From Capilliphycus robustus (lineage in GTDB: Bacteria; Cyanobacteriota; Cyanobacteriia; Cyanobacteriales; Microcoleaceae), in the NCBI RefSeq assembly GCF_034932365.1, contig NZ_JAYGHR010000084.1, positions 4,970 through 68,969 of the forward strand: a stretch of DNA of 64,000 nucleotides, given 5' to 3'. The position numbers and the translations under genes were made by a program. How positions within the stretch are numbered: position 1 is the first letter of the stretch; each line of letters starts with the position of its first letter. The notes beneath the pieces are model-generated. The model did no database searches. It was not told the origin of the DNA and saw only the letters and a list, made by a program, of their open reading frames with translations. This document shows, piece by piece, positions 24,504 to 33,800 of the stretch.

Positions 24504-24546
24504 CTTGTTACAGCAACTTCACCCCTACAGGTTAAGTTGCTACAAG
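24504..24546. terminator. Long hairpin after htrA
   Basis: CTTGT-tac-AGCAACTT pairs with AAGTTGCT-ACAAG across a 16-base loop with a small bulge, starting 23 bases after the htrA stop. No T run follows on either strand. It overlaps the 3' end of the small leftward frame at 24532-24765. Confidence 0.45.
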
Positions 24547-24765
24547 CGTTATATAATAAGGGATTAAGGTGTTAAAATACAACCGTAGAATATTTAGAAG
24601 CACATCAGCGTTTTTTTGACTGAAATCAGCTACAGTTTGGATAAACTCAACTAAAAGATGTTGTTGAGGTTTCTTAAACTTTTGATAGCTGAAAAGTTCA
24701 ACTTCAGTAGATTTCCAGGTCAATAATTCAATTTTTTGATGAGTTTTAGCTAAACTTTTCATCAT
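24532..24765 (-). CDS. Possible small protein, 77 residues
   Basis: This is an unbroken frame with ATGATG starts preceded by AAGGGAG at proper spacing. The product starts MMKSLAKTHQKIELLTWKSTEVELF and ends in a hydrophobic tail (VLLNILRLYFNTLIPYYITLVAT), giving a possible C-terminal membrane helix. Not recognised. The last codons fall inside the hairpin behind htrA, which weakens the case. Treat as tentative. Confidence 0.35.
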   Translation of the reverse strand: MMKSLAKTHQKIELLTWKSTEVELFSYQKFKKPQQHLLVEFIQTVADFSQKNADVLLNILRLYFNTLIPYYITLVAT

Positions 24766-25032
24766 ACAGACTCCCTTAAAAATAGAGGGTGAATTCTTCC
24801 CGATTTTTTATAAAAATGACTTGATTTATACGTTAAAAGGAAAATTAAAATTTGTCTTTACAGAAAATCAGGCTTAAGTTACAGGTACAACTTAAACCTC
24901 TGGAAAGTTCAGGTCAATTCAGAGAATAGGAATTTATAAATGGAAGAATGACCTTTATTGAAACAAGAAATAAATGATCTCAAAAACTAAAACCATAATT
25001 TAAAAACCGATCTCAGCTCAATCAATGATACC
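24766..25032. other. AT-rich gap downstream of the GTPase operon
   Basis: No gene is visible. An inverted repeat with arms GGCTTAAGTT and AACTTAAACC (24871-24898, eight-base centre ACAGGTAC) could be an operator or a hairpin terminator for either side. Confidence 0.35.
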
Positions 25033-26070
25033 TCAATTGAGTTGAGGATATTTTTCTTGTATTCTTTGTAATTCGCTTCGGAAAGTTTCTAAGTCGCTTT
25101 GGAAGCTTTGCAAGTCTTTTTTTAGATTTTGGTATGATTCTTGAGATACTTGTTTCAAATCACTGTCTAGTTTTTTATAATTGTCTCTTTCTATTTTCTT
25201 GTCATCAATCTCCTTATTTAGGCTCAGTAGATCATTCTCTAATTTTTGTTTCTTGCTTTCTTGCTTTTGAATTGTTTGTTCGAGTTCTTTGATGTACTTT
25301 TTTCTAGATGGGATTTTGTTGAGTTCATTAACCAGCCAAACATTAACACCGAGGGATATAACGAGTGCTACAGCAACGATAGGAAATAGATAGTTTTTTA
25401 ACATAGACAGCCACTCAGGTGAATTTTTTTTTTCAAAGTTATTGGCTGCATTGTATTCTATCCAGTCATCGTCATCAGGTATTGTCTCTGACTCTGACAA
25501 GCCCCGCCAAACCTTGTTCTGTTCAAGACTGGCTTTGGAAATCGTGGAAGAAACAATAACTAAAATTCCCTCTTTGTTTGGTAGTGAATATTTTTTAAGT
25601 TCATCAATTAGATCATTTTTAGATTTAGATAATTTGCCAATTTTTGAGTTTTGCTCAGGATTGTTATCCTGACTGAGAGACTTATTGATAAAGTTATTAA
25701 ACCCTAATTTACTAAAATCAACTTTGAAGCCTTGAGGATTATTTTCAGATGTGACAGCTTCATCAATATTACCTGCTAACTTTCCCTCCAATGCTTGAAT
25801 AGCAATTGATCGTAAAGTCGCTTCTTTTTCTCCAACCCACAAAACAGAATTACGGATTTTTCGAGTTCGATTATCGGTTCGTTGTGATGATTCTAATCCC
25901 GTAACTAATAAAGAGAGTTGACCCTCCCGATAAAGAATAACCGAGAAATAGTCACTATCTACCAGTTGGATTTTAGACTCCAAATTGGGAGGATTTGAGA
26001 TTTCATTCTGATTTTCATCTAGCCAGGAATAGCCCTTAGAAACGCCTCGACTTTTAACGTAAATATTCAT
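25033..26070 (-). CDS. Membrane-anchored coiled-coil protein of the GTPase operon
   Basis: Not recognised as a named family. The first ~185 of 345 residues form a soluble domain starting MNIYVKSRGVSKGYSWLDENQNE, with strands (YFSVILYREGQLSLLVTGLES) and a KEGILVIVSS motif. A single transmembrane helix follows (about 227-250, LFPIVAVALVISLGVNVWLVNEL), then a ~95-residue coiled coil (YIKELEQTIQKQESKKQKLENDLLSLNKEI and on). I start at the ATG at 26070, behind GAGGT; a GTG five codons earlier overlaps the upstream stop. As the third gene of a tight operon with two GTPases, it may be their membrane platform or effector. That role is inferred. Confidence 0.7.
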   Translation of the reverse strand: MNIYVKSRGVSKGYSWLDENQNEISNPPNLESKIQLVDSDYFSVILYREGQLSLLVTGLESSQRTDNRTRKIRNSVLWVGEKEATLRSIAIQALEGKLAGNIDEAVTSENNPQGFKVDFSKLGFNNFINKSLSQDNNPEQNSKIGKLSKSKNDLIDELKKYSLPNKEGILVIVSSTISKASLEQNKVWRGLSESETIPDDDDWIEYNAANNFEKKNSPEWLSMLKNYLFPIVAVALVISLGVNVWLVNELNKIPSRKKYIKELEQTIQKQESKKQKLENDLLSLNKEIDDKKIERDNYKKLDSDLKQVSQESYQNLKKDLQSFQSDLETFRSELQRIQEKYPQLN

Positions 26071-26081
26071 TGTTAGTGACC

Positions 26082-27059
26082 TCACAGTTTAAATAAATCC
26101 GTACTTTGAACAATTTCAACCATATCCGAACTCGGATCGGAAAATTTCCTAACCGCATTTAAGAGAGAGGCATTACTACCAAAAAAATCAAGCATGATTT
26201 TAGAAAACACAGATTTACGTTGATTATCAAAATGCGACTTTAGCAAAAATCGTAAGAGATACTTCAGGGGTTGTTCACTATTTTTAGGTTTATAAGGATC
26301 GGTTGGATTGGGTTTTCGATAATAAAAGGTGAGTTCATTATTTTCTTCTTCAATTCGGGAAAAAATCACACTTCCAACTGTTTGAACAGGCGTAATAATC
26401 ACAGCAACTTTTGGTAATAGCTTGTCACTGGCAAACTTATTCAGCAGTGGTTGATACCCCGCTTTAACTTTCCTGAATAGCTCAGGTGTATTCTGCATAT
26501 ATTTTTCACACTTCACCGGGGCTAAAATTACCAAGCGTCGTGAATCTAAGTTCTTATAAAGATCTTTGAATAAGTTATTTAATTCCGAGGGTTGATTAAA
26601 CTTATCGTGATATTTACCATCTCGTTCCATCAAAGCAGGTGTATCAATCGGAATCAAAACTGCTGCTGAGTCTCGAATAAACTTTTTAACTTCCTCTATT
26701 TTATCAGTTTGTTCAATATATTCTCCTGGATAATCCTGAAAATTGAGTTTTAGAGATGGAGAGGTTCCTATTTCTCCAAACTCAAACTGAAATGAGCGTG
26801 GTTCACCAGTTTGAGAAATACCTCCTCGGACTTTAATGCTATCACCCACAAAGCTTTTGAGTTCATTTAAACGCATATCTAAAATTGATTTGCTATCCTG
26901 ATCAGGAATAAGCTGCAAATCCTTACTGACATTCTCAAATTGATCATACATAGCCGCCAGTAAGCTGGTTTTCCCCACTCCACTTGGACCCAGCATGGTG
27001 ATATTGAGGGTGGGTAGCTTTTGTTGAGAAGGAAATATGCTTCTAAGAAAATTGCTCAT
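26082..27059 (-). CDS. TRAFAC-like small GTPase (double-GTPase type)
   Basis: This 325-residue P-loop protein has Walker A GPSGVGKT (residues 24-31, in TMLGPSGVGKTSLLAAMYDQF), a G3-like DYPGEY and a strand ending in ILAPVKCEKY, where Ras-like proteins have their G4 motif. The phrase GPSGVGKTSLLAAMYD plus DxPGE is typical of bacterial TRAFAC-clade GTPases found in predicted conflict systems (the double-GTPase group described by Aravind and colleagues). AGGAG precedes its ATG. It follows the dynamin-like gene by 32 bases and is directly joined to the coiled-coil gene. Nucleotide specificity cannot be told, as the G4 motif is not canonical NKxD. Confidence 0.75.
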   Translation of the reverse strand: MSNFLRSIFPSQQKLPTLNITMLGPSGVGKTSLLAAMYDQFENVSKDLQLIPDQDSKSILDMRLNELKSFVGDSIKVRGGISQTGEPRSFQFEFGEIGTSPSLKLNFQDYPGEYIEQTDKIEEVKKFIRDSAAVLIPIDTPALMERDGKYHDKFNQPSELNNLFKDLYKNLDSRRLVILAPVKCEKYMQNTPELFRKVKAGYQPLLNKFASDKLLPKVAVIITPVQTVGSVIFSRIEEENNELTFYYRKPNPTDPYKPKNSEQPLKYLLRFLLKSHFDNQRKSVFSKIMLDFFGSNASLLNAVRKFSDPSSDMVEIVQSTDLFKL

Positions 27060-27091
27060 GCTTTCACGATCTCCTAAATATCAATCAATTT

Positions 27092-29263
27092 CTATAATTG
27101 GCTTAGAGTTTTTTCGAGTTTCTCTGCTTCACTTTCAACCGATTCTAACAGTTCTGACCATTTTTTTCGGGCATTGACTTGGTTTTGCAGGTTGTTGAAA
27201 TCTTGCCAGATTTGAGTCTTTTTTTTCCGCAGAAACCTTTTCCAATCTTTTTGAGCGTTTTCCGCACGCAGCACTCGATCTGAAAATTCTTCGACAATGG
27301 CAAAGGAAGCTTGACTCGGTTCAGATAAAAATCCATTCAAAGCATTTTCACAGTTGTATAGAGTCTCGTTATAAAGTTCTTCTAAAGCCTCGATCACATC
27401 ATTAGCATTGCCTCCTGTTTTCAGAGGTGCAGTTTTATCGGGAGTTAGCCGATCAAGTTGCAGACGAATTCGATGTTGAATCAAGCCTCGATAGGACAAA
27501 TTAAATTCTGAAAGAATTTCAAACCCTTTTTTTAATTCGGTATATTCAGACGAAATTTGGCTATAAATATCGGAGATAAAATCACCTCCGCGAACTTCGC
27601 TGAGTCCTCCTAAAGAACAGTTTTCTATTAACACATTAGCGACTTCAGTTTTGACTTGTTCTATTGATTTTTTTAATCCGGTATCAATATCCAAAAATTG
27701 ACTAGATAACTTTGTCCGAAGCTTTCCCAAATATTTTCTATAGGCAATATCGTATGATTTATCTTCTTTATTTCTAAGTTTCTTAACTTCTTTTTCTTCA
27801 GGCATCTGAATACTTTGACGGCATTCTTGAAATACAGTCTCAATTTGAGTTTTGAGGTTTTCATCAGGTAAATCGCGATTTTGAATTAGTCTTTCTTCCA
27901 ATTCAGTCATCTCGTTAGTAATCTTTTCCCAAAACTCCTCAAATAAATCGTCATATTCCTGACTGATTTCATTTTCATCTATTTGGGGTAAAGCATTTTG
28001 CGCTAACTGCAACTGTTGATGAAGTTCACTCAGACTCTTTTCTATGTCTTCAATTTTTTCTCGAGTAAAGCTTCGATCTAATTCGGTTACATTCGATCTT
28101 AAATTATCAAGAACGGCTTGAAGCACTTTGCTATTGGCTTCGTCTGGAGAGGAACAATCTGCAATCACACAACTCAAGACAGGCATCTCAACTTTACCGG
28201 AATCTATATCCCGTTTCAAGGACTCACAATTCCCTTTATTTTCGCCATTTTTATCTACATTTAGGACAAAAATAGAACGCTTCGGCAAGTCATTTAAGGC
28301 TTTCTTTGCTAAATCATATAAATCCGTGTCTGATTGCTTAAAATTGCCTCGATCTTTAGAGGGTTTGTAAATGAATAGGATAAAATCAACTTCTTGACCC
28401 AAAGCTTCAATGACTAAACTCTCATCGCCTAAGCGAAAATCCCCTAAACCGGGAACATCAACTAAAGCGATCGCTCCCATTTCATTGTCAGGAAAGGGAC
28501 AGGAAATTTTAACGTGTTTGACGGCTAAACACTGATGATTGATTAGTTGATCGTCCTGATTATATTTCTGAGAAACATAATTGGAAATCTGAGATTGATC
28601 TTGAATGTTTAAAGAGCCTCGTCCTAAAAAGTCTTGATATTTTCTAGCATTGGTATGATAATCTTCTTCGAGGCGATGATAAATATTGATTTTGGTTTGA
28701 TCTTTGGAAGGTAAGCTCGGAAGTTCAGTTTGAGCAAATTCATCAAAGGAACTAGGACGGGAATTGAGTCCAAGCTTCTCGTAATAGGGAATAATAACTT
28801 CTATCAAAAAAGAGTTTTTATCGTGAAATTGTATTTCTGCTAGGATTCCATTCCCTTCTTGATGGCAAATTGTACTCCGAGCAGCTGTGCAAGCTTTCCC
28901 GGGAAGTGCTGGAATTACCTCATTTCTAAGTCCACTTAAACTTTGCAAAAGTGTACTTTTGCCTTGCCCCATATGTCCAATGACACCAATATTAAGCGTA
29001 TTTCGTGAAAATCTTCCTTGAAGCCTGCGAAGTGATTCTAGGCCATCCAAGACCTTTGGCCCAATATTAGTGAAGTTGAGAGTTTTGAGTTTTGACTGGG
29101 TAGTAGAATTGTCTGACCAATTTTTAAGTTGCTGTTGACGCCCACGCTCTAGCTCTTGGAGAGAGTTATACAGGGATTTCAATCTAGACTCAATATCTTC
29201 AAGCTTGTCAGCCAGGGGTTGGCGTTGAGCAATGATGCTCTGAATTTCTTTTGCTTTGCTCAT
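27092..29263 (-). CDS. Dynamin-like large GTPase
   Basis: This 723-residue protein begins with a helical stalk (residues 1-85). The GTPase domain has P-loop GHMGQGKST (96-104), switch threonine in ARSTICHQ, G3 DVPGLGD and G4-like LNVDKNGENK. Long helical segments (from about 390 to the end, ELHQQLQLAQNALPQIDENEISQEYDDLFEEFWEKI and others) complete a dynamin-like layout. No transmembrane hairpin of the classic BDLP paddle is obvious, so membrane contact may come from its operon partner. Bacterial dynamin-like proteins remodel membranes and some limit phage release; the role here is not known. One HIP1 octamer lies within the gene. Confidence 0.75.
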   Translation of the reverse strand: MSKAKEIQSIIAQRQPLADKLEDIESRLKSLYNSLQELERGRQQQLKNWSDNSTTQSKLKTLNFTNIGPKVLDGLESLRRLQGRFSRNTLNIGVIGHMGQGKSTLLQSLSGLRNEVIPALPGKACTAARSTICHQEGNGILAEIQFHDKNSFLIEVIIPYYEKLGLNSRPSSFDEFAQTELPSLPSKDQTKINIYHRLEEDYHTNARKYQDFLGRGSLNIQDQSQISNYVSQKYNQDDQLINHQCLAVKHVKISCPFPDNEMGAIALVDVPGLGDFRLGDESLVIEALGQEVDFILFIYKPSKDRGNFKQSDTDLYDLAKKALNDLPKRSIFVLNVDKNGENKGNCESLKRDIDSGKVEMPVLSCVIADCSSPDEANSKVLQAVLDNLRSNVTELDRSFTREKIEDIEKSLSELHQQLQLAQNALPQIDENEISQEYDDLFEEFWEKITNEMTELEERLIQNRDLPDENLKTQIETVFQECRQSIQMPEEKEVKKLRNKEDKSYDIAYRKYLGKLRTKLSSQFLDIDTGLKKSIEQVKTEVANVLIENCSLGGLSEVRGGDFISDIYSQISSEYTELKKGFEILSEFNLSYRGLIQHRIRLQLDRLTPDKTAPLKTGGNANDVIEALEELYNETLYNCENALNGFLSEPSQASFAIVEEFSDRVLRAENAQKDWKRFLRKKKTQIWQDFNNLQNQVNARKKWSELLESVESEAEKLEKTLSQL

Positions 29264-29905
29264 TTATAAGTCTATCGATAGGGTTTCATTAGGTTTGCAT
29301 ATATTATACCGTTAGTTGCTAATTAATTGCATTTACTGGATATTAAATATAGGTTAAGATCGATTTTTGATCGATTAGATATCAGCACCATAAATTAGGG
29401 ATATTTATAAAATCATATCAATAAAACTTAGATAGAACTTTTTAAATCCATCCTATCAATCAGTTTTTAACTTGACCAAGAAAATCCACTATAAACTATT
29501 AAAGTTTATAATATAATTGACATTTAATGTTTAAAAAAAAATCAATTAATATAGCAGTCTGTTCTGAGTTGTGTGAAATATCTTCTTGTAAAAGGCAATC
29601 TTGCAAAAGGCAAGAGGCGCTCTTGGGAAGTCGTTTCAGACATTTTATCAGCTTTTAGATTTCTCAAGTAGCGTAGGGCATACGCGAACTCTAGGTTTTG
29701 TATCCTAGTACGCCTCCGGAGATCTAGCCCTCTGGGGTCAGCGTTCATCAAGCTTTTTCATATGTGTTGTGGACGGTGAAACGGTTTGAGTATTGCTCGA
29801 GATCGAGATAGTTGGCTTAAAGGTTGGTCGTTGAAAGAGGAAGCCCAAACAGTATGGTTAATTGATTTACTATAGACAAAAATCAAATAAAACGGAGTCT
29901 CAAAG
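29264..29905. other. 642-base intergenic region with GTPase operon promoter candidate
   Basis: On the minus strand a perfect TATAAT lies at 29303-29308, 40 bases before the dynamin-like gene, without a good -35 box; it probably starts the operon. The middle is very AT-rich. Between about 29580 and 29760 there are mosaic GC-richer repeats (GCAAAAGGCAAGAG-like units related to the TTTTGCC heptads at 50341-50414). No gene or RNA is recognised; the short frames in this stretch look like chance. Confidence 0.4.
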
Positions 29906-30625
29906 ATGCCTGGTAAACTTACTCAGCCCTATCAACCCCTGCTTCTCCGCATTTTGCATGGAGTCACAGGGATCTGTGCGATCGCGGCAATTTTGACGGC
30001 AGCTTGGACGTATGATACTTATGATGGGCGGTTTGGGCGATTTTTTTTACCGAAGTTAGAAGCGATTGAAGGGATTCATGGCACCTTTGGGCTGTGGACG
30101 CTGCTGATTTTTCCCATCTTTGTAGTATACGCTTTTCGTCGGGGTCAAAAACGCCTGATTCAACCCGACTCTCTGCAAAAGCTGAGTGAACCGGGAAAAC
30201 CGATTTTTGGGTACACCCTACATCGTATTACAAACACGTTGGCAATTTTTGCGCTTACTTTTGCGCTGTTCTCGGGTAAGATGATGAGTGAGAAATGGTT
30301 ACCCCAAGGAGAACTTAATCATACTTGGTATTATCTTCACCTGATTTCTTGGGTAGTTTTGGTGTTAGCGATCGCATTTCATCTATTAATGGCGGCGAAA
30401 GTTGGGGGAACTCCGTTGCTATTGTCTATTATGAATTGGAAGTTCCGCAGTCAGGATAGTCCGAGTTTATGGCGAAAAAATATTTCTGAATGGAAGGCTA
30501 ATTTTCGTCTTGATGAAGTTTTTCATCCCCAAAATTCCGCTCAGATTTTTCGGGTTTTAGAAGCAATTATTTTGATCACCATTATTTTAGCTTGGGTGAT
30601 TTCTATAGTCAAAGAATTAGGTTAA
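29906..30625 (+). CDS. Cytochrome b561-like membrane protein
   Basis: This 239-residue membrane protein has about five helices and histidines placed for haem b ligation: LRILHGVTGICAIAAIL, IEGIHGTFGLWTLLIF, GYTLHRITNTLAIFALTF, YYLHLISWVVLVLAIAFHLLMAA, and a final helix (ILITIILAWVISIV). This fits the cytochrome b/b6-type or DUF4405 group, which passes electrons across the plasma or thylakoid membrane. Its partners are unknown. GGAG precedes the ATG. It stands alone, with a hairpin between it and the convergent macroglobulin gene. Confidence 0.75.
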   Translation: MPGKLTQPYQPLLLRILHGVTGICAIAAILTAAWTYDTYDGRFGRFFLPKLEAIEGIHGTFGLWTLLIFPIFVVYAFRRGQKRLIQPDSLQKLSEPGKPIFGYTLHRITNTLAIFALTFALFSGKMMSEKWLPQGELNHTWYYLHLISWVVLVLAIAFHLLMAAKVGGTPLLLSIMNWKFRSQDSPSLWRKNISEWKANFRLDEVFHPQNSAQIFRVLEAIILITIILAWVISIVKELG

Positions 30626-30729
30626 ATTGCTATTGATGACAAACTAACACATCCCTAGTCATCAAAAATCGATTAATGTTTGCTGACTGTATTGATAGGA
30701 AGATAGATTGAACATCTCTACAGAAATCA

Positions 30730-30764
30730 GGGAAAGGGGATTAATTTACTCAACCCCCTTCCCT
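30730..30764. terminator. Hairpin between convergent genes
   Basis: AGGGAAAGGGG pairs with CCCCTTCCCT across an AT-rich loop, about 105 bases after the cytochrome b-like gene and 72 after the macroglobulin stop. The stem is strong and T-rich sequence follows on the plus strand, so it may end transcripts from both sides. Confidence 0.5.
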
Positions 30765-30835
30765 ATTCTATCTTGCCTTTTAATTGTTCCTTAGAAAGAG
30801 ATGGGTAGCATTCTTCTTTCAATTTCAGACAAGAA

Positions 30836-33800
30836 TTAGGACTGTTCAGAAATCACTAAACTTGAAGATGAACTGCGTCCAAATTCTTCAGGGGCTTGTT
30901 GTAAATAGGCTTTTGCACCAGGCCAGATAAACTCTCCAGGCGTTACAGAACGGACTAAATAATGCAGTTGATAAACCCCGGCTTCTAGAGAGTCTGCATA
31001 GGCGAAAATTCGGTCTCGGTAAATGGTTTGATAGTTAATATTCCAGCTATCGGTTTGGGCTTGTAAGGCGGAATTACTGGTATTAAAACGGTTATCAATG
31101 GCTTCAAAACCTGCCGGAAGTGGGTCAGTAATCATCACATTATTAACGGGATGGTCAGTGATAATTTCTAAGCCAATATCAAACACTTGTCCGGGTTGAA
31201 CTTCTAGGGGTTCTTCCTCGGCTGTTAATCCCATTTTTTTCAACACTTCACTGTCATTAACTCGTTGAATTTTACGTTCAACTCTTAACCCATTTAACCG
31301 TCCGGGTTGATTTCCTTCGAGACGATATTCGTAGGAAATCCAATAATTCAGTTTTCCGTTTCCAGAGGTTTGAATCATTAAATTATTCTTGCCCGGAGGA
31401 AGTTCTGACATCGGAATATTGAGCGTGAAACTGGAGTTTTTAAAGCCATTAAATTGAGTTGAACCTAAGTCTTTCGCGCCTAATTTAACTTGAACCTGGA
31501 AGTTTTCGGGAGTGGGTTCTAGGGCTGCATATTCAGCTAACGCAGTGAGGGCTTCGGCGTTATTGTAAGTGCTTCCCCAAGTTCCCTCCCGACGAAGATT
31601 GAGTAAACTTTGGACGAGTTTATCTATCGTTTCGGGTTGGCTATTTTGACTCACCAATAAACGCAACGCTTGCGACTGGGCGGTTATCTCTGAACTCATC
31701 CAACCGTATTGTTTGGGAATATTAACCGTAGCGGTTCGTCCGGTTTGATAAACGATTTCTTGCAGTTTATTCACAAGTTCGTTAAATTCAGAATTCCATT
31801 CGGGGAAATTCGATAAATAACGGGCGAGTTTGATTTGAGTTACGGTATCAAATTCATCGCGTAAGCCATAAATATCGGACATGAAATCATTGCGTTTTTC
31901 TCCCAATTGTGCTAACGCCATGAGAATATTTAACCGAACCCGACTCTTACACAGTAAATCATCGCCACAGAATTCATTTTTTTCAGGGTTTGCTAAGGCT
32001 TGTTTGAGGTAATATTCGAGTTGATTGAGTTTATTTTCATCAACCTTAAATCCCGCTTGGGAGGCTTTTGCTAAGGCTTCTGCGGCGTAGGCAGACAAGA
32101 GAGGATTAGAAGTTTTTTGTTCAGGATAAACAGCTAGTCCTCCGTCATTTTGTTGCAGTTGGAAGATTTGTTCAAGGGATTTTTGGGCTTGGGCGTTGAG
32201 GTTTAACTCGCTGAAATTTTGACCATATTTTTGACTTAGTTGTTGTAAGTTGGATGCAATTAACAACTGACTCGCCGCAGGTTCAAGGAAGGGTAAATCG
32301 GTTTGGTTGAAGATTTGTTTTGCGGGGGCGGTTATTTGGGGAATTAAGGTACTGGCGAGGGAAATATATAAACCGCCTGTATCTCTGACTGTATCCCGAC
32401 TAACATTAATCGGAATATTCAGAGAATTAGTTGTGGTTCCGCTTTCAATCACTTGTTCAGTGACTAACACAGGTTTGACTTCTAAGGGAACTTCAAAGCC
32501 ATCAGTTTTCCCATCAAAAGCGGTTTTAAACTTCACTTGAGAGGTGCCAACATCTTGAACTAATACCGGGAAATAGTAAGCTTGGGTTCCCGCTTGCAGG
32601 GGACGTTTTATGCTTTGGGTGTTGGCGTTTCCAGGAGAAAGTTTAACGCCGCCTGCGACATCGGCTTTGATGTCAATCATTCCTTTATTTCCAGTATTAT
32701 TCGTAACGGAAACTCCGGCTAAAATTTTATCGCCTGGACGGGCAAATTGCGGTAAAATCGGGTTAGAAAGCAGAGATTGTGTGCTAATAAATGTGGTTTC
32801 ACCTGAACCAAATTTAAAGTTTCCATCGGTTGCAACCACCATAACTCGCCAGGTGGTTAAATCATCGGGAAGTTTAAAGGTAACGTTGGCTTTTCCGCTA
32901 TTATCGGTGACAATTGAACCTTGATAATAGGCTAAAGCTTGAAAGTTTTTGCGGATACGAGTATTTCCAATTCCCGCAGAAAAACCGCCCCCATATCCCC
33001 AACCTTTAGCTAATTGGGTTGTCATACTTTCTAGGGCGACTTCGGGACGATTATCACTAAAACGAGTTGAAATGGGTTGTTCAGCGTAGACGGTTTCGAG
33101 TAAATTTGGGGGACGATAACCTGTGAGTTGTAATATCGCTTCATTAACCACCATAACGGTAAATTGTCCGCGTTGGGGTTGGTTATTGGCATCAGTTAAT
33201 TGTAGTTGTAGCGTTTGTTCTGAACCCGGTTCAACTTCTGATTTTGTAGGGGTAATTGTCACGTTTAGCGTTTTTTCAGCTAAGTCGGTTTTAAAAGGAA
33301 CAAACCCAATTTGAGATAAATTTTCCACGCTTCCCGGTTCGACTTCTGACAGGGGTTCACCTTGACGAACTAACACCGCTTCTACTGCTGCATTCGGTAA
33401 CATTTCTGAAGTAACCGTAAATTGAATTTGTGGGGCGCCACCTGTTACGGTTGTTAGGCTTTCATACAAGGGTTTATCCCGAACCACTGCAAAATATAAC
33501 TCTCCTTCGGGGTAGGGAGATTTAATTAAAGCGGTGGCGGTTTCTCCGGGTTTGTAGGTGTCTTTATCGAGTTCAATTTGCAGGCGGTTGTCGTTATTTT
33601 CACCCCAAAATACAGGAGAATCACCTGTCGCCCAAATTTGTAAATCTGTGGCTGTTACTTCACTAGAATTATTGGAAAAATTCGCCCGAATTCGATAGGA
33701 ACCCGACTCAGGAGGGGTTAAAGAAACCGTTTTTGGAGTCTTATTTGATTTGACTTCGGTTGTCGCAACGGTTTTGTATTCGACTTGATTTTTCTCCGTT

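Noticed and set aside
29542..29751. Minus-strand frame of 69 codons
   Set aside because: It lies in mosaic repeat DNA, shows no protein-like pattern and has no ribosome site.
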